Below are positions 40,610-49,635 of a stretch of DNA of 64,000 bases, piece after piece. Each line of letters begins with the position of its first letter. The stretch's first letter is position 1. The stretch is from DATAXP01 sp036272935 (GTDB lineage: Bacteria; Planctomycetota; Planctomycetia; Pirellulales; PNKZ01). The stretch lies in the NCBI GenBank assembly GCA_036272935.1, contig DATAXP010000006.1, forward strand, positions 1-64,000, written 5' to 3'. The notes beneath the pieces are model-generated. The model worked only from the letters and a program-made list of their open reading frames with translations. It was not told the DNA's origin and made no database searches. The translations under genes were made by a program, and so were the position numbers.

Positions 40610-43600
40610 CTGCCGCAGCTTCTGGAATTCAGGCAGATCGTTGAGCGGCGTGAGCGACGGCGAGGCAAGCGTCTTTCGATCTGCCCCGGCTTTTCGCAGC
40701 AACTCGAACGCGCGGCGGCCAACCTCTTCGCGATCAAAGCCCTCGACGTTCGCTGCCGCGGCCTGCTGGATGCACTGGGCGAGCAGTTCGGCGGTGCGGA
40801 TCGCTTCGGCCGGTGGATCGACGAGCGCCTGCGATAACGTCATTGCTTTGGCGGTTGCTTCCTTTCCCTCGCCGAGCCGCAGGTCAATATCGACCAGCGC
40901 GAAGCACAGGTTCCGCCGCAGTGCACGGGCGCTCCATGAGGCACTTGCCATCGCCGCGACGGGCTGCTGCGTCTCGATCGCTTCCTGGAACAGGCGCTTC
41001 GCTGCCGGCAGGTTTCCCTTTTTCAGGCTTAGCTCGCCAGCCGATTGCAGCGACAGGGCCAGCCCCATGCGCGTGCCGACGCTTTGCGGATTGTCGCGAA
41101 ACAACGACCGTCGCAGCTCGATCGACTGGTCGAGCCGGCGTGCCGCTTCGTCGAGATGGCCGGCGTCGAGCTCCAGCGTTCCCAGCGTGTACAGGGTGAT
41201 CGCGCGATCCGCCATCGGTGCCTGCGGCCCCGGCTTGTCGTACCATTGCAAGGCGCTGGTCAGCGCGGCTTGCGCCTGAGCCGGCTTGCCGATCGCCGCC
41301 AGGAACAACGCTTCGTTCGTCAGGCAGGCGGCGAGCTTGAACCGGTAGTCGTGCATCGTTGGGAACTCGGCGACGAGTTTCTCGAACCGCTCGGCCGCCT
41401 CGGTGTAACTCTTCTCGGCCGGCGCTTGTTTCCCCTGGGCCGCCTGCGCCGCGGCGAGATTGTTGGCAGCCATCGCCACTTGCAGGGCGTATTCGGGGTT
41501 CTCAGGCATTTCGCCGCTGATCTGTGAGAACAGCCGCAGCGCGTCGGCGTACGCCTGCTCGGCATCGGCGACCCGGCCAGTGGCGCGATACAAAATGCCG
41601 AGATTATTGTGCGTCGCGGCTAGCGATTGCCGGTACTCGCGTATCGGGGGCGAAGTGCGCGCGAGCATTTCCTGCAGTGTCAATGCCGCGCGCTGCTCGG
41701 CCTCGGCCTCGTCGAACCGGCGCGTCGCCTGCAGCAGGTTGCCGAGGTTGTTGTGCGCGATCGCCGCTTGCAGGCGATAATCGGCCTCGCCCGGGTCGAG
41801 TCCCGCGATGCGTTCGAAGCCGGCGATCGCCTTGCGAAACGCCGACTCGGCATCGGCGGTGCGCCCGAGCGCTTCGAGCAGGTTGCCGTAGTTGTTGTGC
41901 GAGCCGCCCAGGTCGCGCTGGTAATCGAGCTTCGCCGGGAACTCCCCCGCCAGCGGTTCGAGCATCTCGATCGCCAGCGCGTATTCCTTCTCGGCGTCCT
42001 GCGGCTGATCGAACACCTGGTAGATGCCGGCCACCTGCCGATGGGCGCGGCCCGTGCGCCAGCGCACGCCGGGATCGGTCGGGTTCTCGGTGAGCAACTG
42101 CTGGCAGAACATCATGGCCACGTCGAGCATCTCGCGGCGCATCAGGTCGTTCTTGGCTAGCGGGGCCAGGCGCTCGCTGCTGACGCGCGCGAGGATGCGA
42201 TCGACGGTATCCTGTGCCGAAATGAGCCCCGCTTCGGCCCGGTGGCGTTGCTCGGCTTCGTGCTCGCGCGCCATCTCGGCAACTTGTTGCTGCTGCCGCA
42301 CCACGATCAGCGCCACGACCGATACCACGGTGATCAGTACCAGCGCTGCCGCCGCGGCCAGGGCACTCGATCGATGTTTGCGCACCCAGCGCGCCATGCG
42401 TGCCGGCAGCGGCTCGCGGTAGACGGAGATCGGCTCGTCGGCCAGCCAGCGCTGCACGTCGCCGACCAGCTCGGCAGCGCTCGGGTAGCGATCGCTGCGC
42501 TCCGGCGCCATGCTATGCGCGCAGATCGCATCGAGCGCCGGCGGGACGGTTGGCTCGGCAGCGCGAGCGCGGGGCATCGGCCCCGACAGGATCGATTCGA
42601 GCACTTCCTGCGTGGTCGCACCTTGGTGCGGAGGCCGGTCGGTAAGCAGTTCGAACAGGATCGATCCCAGGCCGTAAATATCGGTCCGCGCGTCGATTTG
42701 ATCGATCCGGCCCCGCGCCTGCTCGGGGGCCATGTAGGCCGGCGTGCCGAGCACGTGCCCGGCCTGCGTCATCTGCTGGGCCGCCTCGTCGCCGACAGTC
42801 ACCTCGGCCAACACGTCGGGCTCCTCGCGAACTTTGGCCAGCCCCCAATCGAGCACCAGTACTTCGCCGAATTCGCCGAGCACCACGTTCTCGGGCTTCA
42901 GATCGCGATGCACCACGCCGCGCGCGTGGGCGTAGGCGAGGGCATTGCCCACGGCGATAAACGTTTGCAGCAGGTTCTGCCGCTCGAGCGGATTCGCGAC
43001 CCCGGCGCGGCAATGCTGGTGATACTCGACGATTGCCGCCGACAGCGTGCGGCCGCGCACGAAGCGCATCGTGTAGAACGGCGTGCCGTCGTCGGTCGTG
43101 TGGCCCAGCTCGTAGACCGGCACGATGTTCGGGTGTTCGAGCTGCCCGGTGATCTGCGCTTCCTTAAGGAACCGCTGGCGTGCGTCGCCATGATCGGCCC
43201 AACGCGGCTGCAACTGCTTGAGTGCCACATCGCGATGCAGGTCGCGATCGTGCGCGACCCACACCTGGCCCAGGCCCCCTTGCGCGTGCAGCCTGCCTAC
43301 AGTGTAGCGCGGCGAGCGCGTGCCGGCCGGCACGGGCGCGTCGGTGATCGTGTCGGCGCCGGCGAACGCCTCGGTTGCGTGAGCATCGATGATCTCGGCC
43401 TCGCGAAACTCCCACTGCGGGAACTGCGAAATGTACTGTCGCAGGCCGGTGCTTTTTCCAGCCTGTGTGCGCGCCTGGTAGATGGTGCGCAGCAAGTGCA
43501 GCACCGTCGGCCGGCGATTCAACTCGGAGAACTGCTCGACTCGCTGCCGTAATAGCTCTGGAAGGTTTGCATCGGCCGAGTCGGACTGCTCGGCCAACAA

Positions 43601-43753
43601 GTGCAATTCCGCTTCAACCAAGGACGCAATGGCCGCCGCCCGCCACGGATCGCCCTCCGGCGGCAGATACTCTTCGAGCGGCCGCGCGGCACCGCGGCGC
43701 CAATCGGCCTCAAACTGACGACACGCCTGTTGGCCGACGTCGATGGTTTCCAT
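40586..43753 (-). CDS. Transmembrane Ser/Thr protein kinase with TPRs
   Basis: The ATG at 43753 (METIDVGQQACRQ) is preferred over the longer frame. The 1055-residue protein has a Hanks-type kinase domain at about 150-440. It has a Gly-rich loop AQGGLGQVW, the Lys in VALKQLQ (179), the HRDLKPEN loop (282-289), DWG (302-304) in place of DFG, and MAPEQARG for the activation segment. A single transmembrane helix spans about 463-485 (SSALAAAAALVLITVVSVVA). About 550 residues of TPR motifs follow outside the membrane. The DWG substitution is common in planctomycete kinases of this group. It signals by phosphorylation in the cytoplasm; the input is unknown. The C-terminal eight residues come from repeat C. 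Confidence 0.92.
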   Translation of the reverse strand: METIDVGQQACRQFEADWRRGAARPLEEYLPPEGDPWRAAAIASLVEAELHLLAEQSDSADANLPELLRQRVEQFSELNRRPTVLHLLRTIYQARTQAGKSTGLRQYISQFPQWEFREAEIIDAHATEAFAGADTITDAPVPAGTRSPRYTVGRLHAQGGLGQVWVAHDRDLHRDVALKQLQPRWADHGDARQRFLKEAQITGQLEHPNIVPVYELGHTTDDGTPFYTMRFVRGRTLSAAIVEYHQHCRAGVANPLERQNLLQTFIAVGNALAYAHARGVVHRDLKPENVVLGEFGEVLVLDWGLAKVREEPDVLAEVTVGDEAAQQMTQAGHVLGTPAYMAPEQARGRIDQIDARTDIYGLGSILFELLTDRPPHQGATTQEVLESILSGPMPRARAAEPTVPPALDAICAHSMAPERSDRYPSAAELVGDVQRWLADEPISVYREPLPARMARWVRKHRSSALAAAAALVLITVVSVVALIVVRQQQQVAEMAREHEAEQRHRAEAGLISAQDTVDRILARVSSERLAPLAKNDLMRREMLDVAMMFCQQLLTENPTDPGVRWRTGRAHRQVAGIYQVFDQPQDAEKEYALAIEMLEPLAGEFPAKLDYQRDLGGSHNNYGNLLEALGRTADAESAFRKAIAGFERIAGLDPGEADYRLQAAIAHNNLGNLLQATRRFDEAEAEQRAALTLQEMLARTSPPIREYRQSLAATHNNLGILYRATGRVADAEQAYADALRLFSQISGEMPENPEYALQVAMAANNLAAAQAAQGKQAPAEKSYTEAAERFEKLVAEFPTMHDYRFKLAACLTNEALFLAAIGKPAQAQAALTSALQWYDKPGPQAPMADRAITLYTLGTLELDAGHLDEAARRLDQSIELRRSLFRDNPQSVGTRMGLALSLQSAGELSLKKGNLPAAKRLFQEAIETQQPVAAMASASWSARALRRNLCFALVDIDLRLGEGKEATAKAMTLSQALVDPPAEAIRTAELLAQCIQQAAAANVEGFDREEVGRRAFELLRKAGADRKTLASPSLTPLNDLPEFQKLRQDHESTKQ

Positions 43754-43855
43754 GGGCAATGAGTGCAGGCAAACGAGAATCACACGTGCATGTGCCGACG
43801 AATTACTATCGTAGGGTCTGACCGACCTTCTCACCATGCACCGGAACGACTCTCC

Positions 43856-44902
43856 ATGCAACGCTCAAGCATTTCCCGCAATCTGGCGCTCATCGGCGAC
43901 GCAGTGGTCTACGGTCCAAGCTATGGGGTACTGAACTACCTGGTGCGCTCACCCGTACCGCTGGATGCCGAGCGGACCTGGCGGTTAGTGACGCGCAAGG
44001 TCGCGGGACCGGTCGACTGGGTGGCGAAGAATTATCCGCCGCCAGCGGTGCGACGATGGCTGCTGCGCCACAAGCTGCGCCAGGATGCGCGGCTGGGGAT
44101 CGCCGCGCACTATGACGTCTCGAACGAATTTTACGAGCTGTTCCTCGACCGCGAGTTCATGTTCTACTCGTGTGCCGATTTCGTGCTCGGCAACGAGACG
44201 CTCGAGGAGGCGCAGCGCAAGAAGGCCGATTTTCTGTTACGGTTGATCGACCCCCGGCCGGGCGAAAAAATTCTCGAGCTTGGCTGCGGCTGGGGATCGA
44301 TGCTCAAGCGCATCTACCAGGCCACCGGCGACAAGCAGAACCTGCACGGCTACACGTTGTCGGAAAAGCAGGTCGAGTACAACGCGGCACACCACCAGTT
44401 CCAGGTGGAGTTCAAAAACTTCGTCACCGCGGAGTATCCCGAAGCATATTTCGACAAGATTTATTCCATCGGCGCCTGGGAGCATGTGCGCCCGCACGAG
44501 GTGCCGCTGCTGCTGGCCAAGTTGCATCGCGCGCTGAAGCCGGCCGGTCGGCTGGTGCAACACTTCTTCTGCCGGTTATGCGATCCGCTGCCGGCCTCGG
44601 CGGTGATCAGCCAGATTTTCTTCCCCGGTGCCGTCAACTCGTCGCTTCGTTTTCATCGCCAGGCGTTCGAGGCGGCAGGCTTCCGCATCACGCACCTCAG
44701 CGTGCACGATTACCGCGACACGCTGCGCGCGTGGTTCGACCGGCTGGCGGCCAATCGCCAGCGCGCGATCGAGCTGGTCGGCGTGGCTACGTACAACCGT
44801 TGGCTCGTCTTCTTTCCGGCAGCATGGAAGTATTTCGACGACGTCACCGGGCAGTTGTTCCGCTTCGTGCTCGAGAAAGCTGGCGAGCGGGGCGCCATTT
44901 AG
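43856..44902 (+). CDS. Cyclopropane-fatty-acyl-phospholipid synthase-like methyltransferase
   Basis: The start is the ATG at 43856 (MQRSSISRNLALIGDAV). The 348-residue product belongs to the CFA synthase family: GIAAHYDVSNEFYELFLDRE, MFYSCADFVLGNETLEEAQR, and the SAM-binding loop ILELGCGWGSMLKRIYQ. YSIGAWEHVRPHEVP, the core of the lipid-binding region, follows. Family members add a methylene or methyl group to unsaturated membrane lipids; the exact product cannot be inferred. Its stop codon TAG is part of palindromic repeat A at 44898-44955. Confidence 0.88.
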   Translation: MQRSSISRNLALIGDAVVYGPSYGVLNYLVRSPVPLDAERTWRLVTRKVAGPVDWVAKNYPPPAVRRWLLRHKLRQDARLGIAAHYDVSNEFYELFLDREFMFYSCADFVLGNETLEEAQRKKADFLLRLIDPRPGEKILELGCGWGSMLKRIYQATGDKQNLHGYTLSEKQVEYNAAHHQFQVEFKNFVTAEYPEAYFDKIYSIGAWEHVRPHEVPLLLAKLHRALKPAGRLVQHFFCRLCDPLPASAVISQIFFPGAVNSSLRFHRQAFEAAGFRITHLSVHDYRDTLRAWFDRLAANRQRAIELVGVATYNRWLVFFPAAWKYFDDVTGQLFRFVLEKAGERGAI

Positions 44903-44955
44903 CCGCGTCGCTTGCGACGCGCTTACAACGCGCGGGGCAAGCCCCGCGGCTAAAC
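44898..44955. repeat. Palindromic repeat, family A (second copy)
   Basis: TTTAGCCGCG (44898-44907) and CGCGGCTAAA (44945-44954) are inverted copies; inner CGTCGC/GCGACG and GGGGC/GCCCC arms form further stems. Both ends give stop codons: TAG for the methyltransferase gene and TAG on the minus strand for the transporter gene. Confidence 0.85.
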
Positions 44956-46298
44956 TAGACTGACGGGCGCTCGCCCTTGAGCGCCTCGCGGCGACCGGCA
45001 TTCACGTCCACGCGACTCACGATTGCCCAACCGACGACGAGAAATAGCAGCAGGCTCGCGATCGCCAGGTGCGCGCTGTGCGTCGTGAAGAACACCGTGC
45101 TGTAGACCACCGGACCGAACATGCTGGTTGCCTTGCCCGAAAGGTTGAAGAAGCCAAAGAACTCCCCGGTGTGTGCCTCGGGGGTCATCAGCCCCATGAT
45201 CGTGCGGCTTACCGACTGTGTGCCGCCCAGCACCAGCGCCGCCACGGCCGACATGATCCAGAATTGCGCCGTCGTGTTCACGAAGAACGAAGCCACGAGC
45301 AGCACCGTCCACACCGCCAGGCACAAGTGCAACGCGTGCATTTGCCCGATACGGTCGCCGATCCAGCCGACGACGATTGCACCGGGCAGCGCGATGAACT
45401 GGATCATCAACACGACCAGCGCCAGCTCGCCGGCATCCATCGACAGCACATCCTTGGCGAACACGCCGGCCTGGCTGATCACGGTCTGCACGCCGTCGTT
45501 GAATACCAAGAATCCGAGCAGGAAGATCACCAGCACGCGGTAGCGTCGCAAGTTCGTCAGCGTGCCGCGCACTTCGCCCACGGCGCGCCGGGCGGCCGCC
45601 ACCAGCGAAGAGTCGCTGCGCGGCGTGCCGCGATCGCGCAGCACGATGATCGCCGGCAACGTGAATACTGCCCACCAGGCGCCCATCATCAATAGCCCGA
45701 GGCGCGGCACCAGGCTGGTGGGATCGTCGTCGGGAAGGCCGAACTTGGGCGCGAATTTGTAGAGCATCAAGAACGCCAGCAGCACGAGGCCGCCGCCGAG
45801 GTATCCCAGCGCGAAGCCCCAAGAGCTGACGCGCCCCATCGAATGCTCATCGGCCAACTCGGGCAGGAAGGCGTTGTAGAAGCCCTGCGATAGTTCCATG
45901 CCCAGGTTCGCCACCAGGAACAGCACGAATAGCAGCGTCGGCCGATCGGGCGTGGCCAGGAACATCAAACAACTCGCCGCCGCACCGGCCAAGGCAGTCA
46001 CGGCCAGCCACCCGCGCTTGTTGGCTTGTGCATCGGCGACGGCGCCCAGCACCGGCGACAGCAAGGCCGCCACGAACATCGTCACGCCCAAGCCCCAGCC
46101 CCAGGCCAACTCGCCGTAGCGCGCGCCCCACTGGTGGTTGAGCACGCCCGTCATGTAGCTCATCAGCAGCGTGATCGACAGCGTCGAGTAACCGCTGTTG
46201 GCCCAGTCGTACAGCGCCCAGGCGAAGATTTCACGCCGCGAGGCGCGCGGCGGGGCAACGGTCGATTGAGCAACGCTCGATGGCGAAGACAAAGACAT
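44955..46298 (-). CDS. MFS transporter, UMF1/Atg22-like
   Basis: The ATG at 46298 (MSLSSPSSVAQST) is preferred; an earlier frame to 46421 lies in the 131-bp element. The 447-residue product has about 12 transmembrane helices and the UMF1 family pattern: REIFAWALYDWANSGYSTLS, LSPVLGAVADAQANKRGWLA, ELSQGFYNAFLPELADEHSM and VSSWGFALGYLGGGLVLLAF. GGTQSVSRTIMGLMTPEAHT comes near the end. UMF1 proteins are efflux carriers of unclear substrate, possibly amino acids or lipids. It is convergent with the methyltransferase gene. Confidence 0.88.
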   Translation of the reverse strand: MSLSSPSSVAQSTVAPPRASRREIFAWALYDWANSGYSTLSITLLMSYMTGVLNHQWGARYGELAWGWGLGVTMFVAALLSPVLGAVADAQANKRGWLAVTALAGAAASCLMFLATPDRPTLLFVLFLVANLGMELSQGFYNAFLPELADEHSMGRVSSWGFALGYLGGGLVLLAFLMLYKFAPKFGLPDDDPTSLVPRLGLLMMGAWWAVFTLPAIIVLRDRGTPRSDSSLVAAARRAVGEVRGTLTNLRRYRVLVIFLLGFLVFNDGVQTVISQAGVFAKDVLSMDAGELALVVLMIQFIALPGAIVVGWIGDRIGQMHALHLCLAVWTVLLVASFFVNTTAQFWIMSAVAALVLGGTQSVSRTIMGLMTPEAHTGEFFGFFNLSGKATSMFGPVVYSTVFFTTHSAHLAIASLLLFLVVGWAIVSRVDVNAGRREALKGERPSV

Positions 46299-46314
46299 AG
46301 ATCGCACCGGTGCA

Positions 46315-46445
46315 GGAGAACTGCAAAGTCGCGAGAATCGCCGATTACGGGTGGCTGGGGCAGAGCGAAGCGATGCCCCAGTTGTCGCCGCCTGGGGCTT
46401 CGCGGACTCAGCCCCAGGCACCCAAATTCGACTTTGCAGTTCTCC
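46315..46445. repeat. 131-bp element with 17-bp perfect terminal inverted repeats
   Basis: GGAGAACTGCAAAGTCG (46315-46331) and CGACTTTGCAGTTCTCC (46429-46445) are perfect inverted arms. Inside are two more hairpins, CTGGGGC/GCCCCAG (46355-46361, 46375-46381) and GCCTGGGGC/GCCCCAGGC (46390-46398, 46411-46419). It has no coding sequence. The shape is that of a miniature inverted-repeat element, but no clear target duplication is visible. Confidence 0.75.
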
Positions 46446-46478
46446 AGCGCACTCCAGGCCGTACAGCGAATGCGGACA

Positions 46479-46976
46479 TCATATATGGTATTCCGTGTCG
46501 GTCGATGGCGGTTTCGGCAGTGCATGGGGACGCAGCCGGCGATGCATCACCCGGGCCAGCAGCATCGCTAGCGCCGTGGCCACCGCCGCGGGCAGCGCTG
46601 CCGCGGGACGCTCGGAGCGGATATCGAGCACGAACACGAAACCCACATACAGCAACAACAATCCGAACGCCGGACGCATTACGTGGACCGGCACGTACGG
46701 CACCAGGTTCGCCCCGCAGAACGCGCCAAAGATAAAACCCCCGGCCACGTACGCCATCACCGGCACGTGTACGTACCCGTTGCGGTAGTAGATCACCGCC
46801 GCTGCCACGGCCACCGGCAGGCTGAGCACCGCCAAGCTGGTGCCCTGCGCCTCACGCTGGTTGAAGTTGAACAGCATCATCAACCCCGGCACCAGCACGA
46901 TGCCGCCGCCGATGCCCAGCACGCCGCTGAGCAGCCCCACCGCCGCGCCGAACGCCAACAGGCCGAGCGATGCCAC
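46479..46976 (-). CDS. Short TauE/SafE (TSUP) permease
   Basis: The GTG at 46976 has GGAGG nine bases upstream, the best ribosome site of this region, so it is preferred over a TTG at 47009. The 165-residue product has four hydrophobic helices and the Gly-rich TSUP motif GLLSGVLGIGGGIVLVPGLM near the start, with NQREAQGTSLAVLS after it. This is roughly one half of a normal TauE/SafE protein (240-270 residues). Such half-size proteins may act as dimers. Members move sulfite, sulfoacetate and related anions. The gene diverges from the FAD/NAD(P)-binding gene at 47044, 67 bp away. Confidence 0.8.
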   Translation of the reverse strand: MASLGLLAFGAAVGLLSGVLGIGGGIVLVPGLMMLFNFNQREAQGTSLAVLSLPVAVAAAVIYYRNGYVHVPVMAYVAGGFIFGAFCGANLVPYVPVHVMRPAFGLLLLYVGFVFVLDIRSERPAAALPAAVATALAMLLARVMHRRLRPHALPKPPSTDTEYHI

Positions 46977-47043
46977 TGGTTGTGTCCTCCGATGCAACTG
47001 AATCAGCAAAAGATTTCGCTTGACTTATTTTGAAAACGAAATA

Positions 47044-48537
47044 ATGATGACGGCCGTCGCTGGGGAAGTCAAGGCGATTCGGAAACAGCCTGTGAAAACG
47101 ATTGCGATTATCGGCGGCGGTTTCTGCGGAGCGATCACCGCCGTGAATCTCGCCCGCTTCCACTCCGGTCCGCTGCGCGTGGTGATCGTCAACGATCGCT
47201 TCCCCACCGGTCGCGGCGTCGCCTACAGCACCATGCAGGCCGAGCATCTGCTCAATGTCGCTGCTCGCAACATGTCGGCCTTGGCGGATCATCCAAATCA
47301 TTTCGTCGAGTGGCTGCGCACCCGGCACGAGTACGCCAACGTGCCCGAGGCCGAGCTGCGTGAGACGTTCATCCCGCGCCGCGTGTACGGCGACTACTTG
47401 CGCAGCTTGCTGGCCTGGCATGAACATCCATTGGATGGCGCCGGGGGCATGCAAATCGAAGAGCGTCATGCCGAAGCGGTTGACGTGGTGCAGCGCGGCC
47501 AGCGCGTAGCGGTCGTGCTTGCCGATGGCGACGAGATTGTGGCCGATAAGGTGCTGCTGGCCACCGGCAACCAACCTCCCGGCACGTTGCCGATGAGCGA
47601 CCCGGCGGTGGCCCGGCATCCTGGCTACTTCGCCACGCCTTGGGAAGGCTGGCAGCAGCAACTGGCCGATCGTTCGCAAGACGTGGTGCTCCTGGGGACC
47701 GGCCTAACGACGGTCGACGCCGTGCTCACGTTGCTCGCCAGCGATTGGCGGGGACAGATCACGGCCGTTTCGCGTCACGGCCTGCTGCCGCGATCGCATT
47801 TCAAGGGGATCGAGTATCCCGATTTTCCGCCGGCCGACATTGCGACCATGCGGCTGCCGCAGATCGCCGCTTTGCTGGAAGAGCACTACGCGCGGCTGCG
47901 CGAGCGCGGCCAGAACCCGGCGATTGTCGTCGACAAGCTGCGTCCGCATACGCAGCGCATCTGGCAGGGTTTTTCGCTCGACGAGAAACATGAGTTCTGC
48001 CGCCGTTATGCTGCCCAGTGGAACGTGATCCGTCACCGCATCGCCCAGCAGATTCACCAGCGCATCACGCACGCCATCGAGAGTGGCAAGCTGCGCGTGA
48101 TTTCCGGGACAATCGATCACCTGGAACCCGTCGGCGATCGGCTGCGCGTGGTTGTGCACGATGGTGCGCAGGTGGAATCGCTTCTGGCGGGCGTGGTGGT
48201 GAACTGCACGGGGCCATCGCGGAGTTTTTCGGCTTCGAGCGTGCCGCTGTTCCGCAACCTGCTGGCCAACGGCATGATCGCCGCCGACGAGATGGACATG
48301 GGCCTACGGGCCGATGCCGATTTTACGGTGATCGACGGCCGCGGTGAGCGATCGGAGTTTTTGTACGCGATGGGACCATTGCTGCACGGCACCTTGTGGG
48401 AAACGATTGCCGTGCCGGAGTTGCGCGGCCAGGCGCTGCGCGTCGCCCAACTGCTGCTCGAGGCATGCGAGGCCAAGGCACCACAAGAGGCGTGGCCCGC
48501 GCCGGTGCCGGTCGACGTGTTGGAATACTGCATCTAG
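47044..48537 (+). CDS. FAD/NAD(P)-binding oxidoreductase
   Basis: The ATG at 47044 is chosen over a TTG at 47020. The 497-residue protein has the N-terminal dinucleotide fold IAIIGGGFCGAITAVNLARF, then NDRFPTGRGVAYSTMQAEHL, VLLATGNQPPGTLPMSDP and a second Rossmann segment VVLLGTGLTTVDAVLTLLAS. These match the FAD-NAD(P)-binding family related to YdhS and HcaD. The substrate is unknown. It is the first gene of the plus-strand run to 54850 and lies 27 bp before the Gfo/Idh/MocA gene. Confidence 0.85.
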   Translation: MMTAVAGEVKAIRKQPVKTIAIIGGGFCGAITAVNLARFHSGPLRVVIVNDRFPTGRGVAYSTMQAEHLLNVAARNMSALADHPNHFVEWLRTRHEYANVPEAELRETFIPRRVYGDYLRSLLAWHEHPLDGAGGMQIEERHAEAVDVVQRGQRVAVVLADGDEIVADKVLLATGNQPPGTLPMSDPAVARHPGYFATPWEGWQQQLADRSQDVVLLGTGLTTVDAVLTLLASDWRGQITAVSRHGLLPRSHFKGIEYPDFPPADIATMRLPQIAALLEEHYARLRERGQNPAIVVDKLRPHTQRIWQGFSLDEKHEFCRRYAAQWNVIRHRIAQQIHQRITHAIESGKLRVISGTIDHLEPVGDRLRVVVHDGAQVESLLAGVVVNCTGPSRSFSASSVPLFRNLLANGMIAADEMDMGLRADADFTVIDGRGERSEFLYAMGPLLHGTLWETIAVPELRGQALRVAQLLLEACEAKAPQEAWPAPVPVDVLEYCI

Positions 48538-48564
48538 GCGAGCGGCGAGTTTCGAGGATTTGCC

Positions 48565-49593
48565 ATGTCGGACATTCGATTCGGACTCATCGGCTACGGT
48601 GCCTGGGGGAGCCATCATGCCCGGGCGATCCACGAGAACCGTGGGGCGAAGCTCGCGGCGATCTGCGCCCGTTCGCCGGCCAGCCAAGAGCAGGCCCGCA
48701 AGGATCATCCCGGCGTCGCGATTTTCGCCGACTACCGCGACCTGCTGGCCAAGGCCGATGTCGATGTCGTCGACGTGGTGCTGCCGAGCGATCTGCACTA
48801 CGAGGTGGCCCGCGCGGTGCTCGAATCGCGGCGGCACTTGCTGCTCGAGAAGCCGATGGCCCTGTCGGTCGAGCATTGCGCGGCACTGGTCGATCTGGCG
48901 CGGAACCAAGGGAAGCTGCTGGCCGTGGGGCACGAACTGCGGCTGTCCTCGCTGTGGGGCAAGGTGAAAGAACTCGTCGACGCCGGAGCGATCGGCGAGC
49001 CCCTGTACGCCCTGGTCGAGCTGTGGCGGAAGCCGTATCGGCTGGGGGCCGGCGGCTGGCGGTACGACATCAATCGCGTGGGCAACTGGGTGCTCGAGGA
49101 ACCGATTCACTTCTTCGATCTGGCCCGTTGGTATCTGTCGAGCGTCGGCGAGCCGGTGAGCGTGTACGCAGCGGCCAACGGCAAGCGGGCCGATCATCCC
49201 GAGCTGCACGATAATTTCTCCGCCATCGTCACCTTCCCGCGCGGCCGCTACGCGGTGATCTCGCAAACGCTCGCCGGTTGGGAGCATCATCAAACGGCCA
49301 AGCTCACCGGCACGGGCGGCGCGTTGTGGGCTCGTTGGAGCGGCGCGATGGACCGCACCTTCGAGCCGACCTTCTCGCTGCAACGGCTCGAAGGGGAAAA
49401 GGTCGTCGACATTCCGATCGCCAAGCGCAGCGGCGAAGTGTACGAGCTGGTCGACGAGATTGGCTCGATGGTCCGCGCCGTTCGTGACGGCACACCGCTG
49501 GCTTGCACCGGCGAGGACGGCCGCTGGAGCGCCCGCATGTGCCTGGAGGCGCAGAAGTCGATCGACACGAATCAGCCGGTGTATTTCAAATGA
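48565..49593 (+). CDS. Gfo/Idh/MocA family oxidoreductase
   Basis: The 342-residue product starts with FGLIGYGAWGSHHARAIH, a Rossmann NAD(P)-binding motif. VDVVDVVLPSDLHYEVARAV and LLLEKPMALSVEHC (the conserved EKP) follow, with the C-terminal domain from about residue 125. Family members act on sugars, inositols or amino sugars as dehydrogenases, reductases or retaining glycosidases. Here the neighbours are an MFS transporter and a ROK regulator, a usual setting for sugar use. There is no signal peptide. It is followed after 42 bp by the MFS gene. Confidence 0.92.
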   Translation: MSDIRFGLIGYGAWGSHHARAIHENRGAKLAAICARSPASQEQARKDHPGVAIFADYRDLLAKADVDVVDVVLPSDLHYEVARAVLESRRHLLLEKPMALSVEHCAALVDLARNQGKLLAVGHELRLSSLWGKVKELVDAGAIGEPLYALVELWRKPYRLGAGGWRYDINRVGNWVLEEPIHFFDLARWYLSSVGEPVSVYAAANGKRADHPELHDNFSAIVTFPRGRYAVISQTLAGWEHHQTAKLTGTGGALWARWSGAMDRTFEPTFSLQRLEGEKVVDIPIAKRSGEVYELVDEIGSMVRAVRDGTPLACTGEDGRWSARMCLEAQKSIDTNQPVYFK

Positions 49594-49635
49594 CGAATGT
49601 CGAAGTTCGAATGACGAATGAATGACGAAACACGA

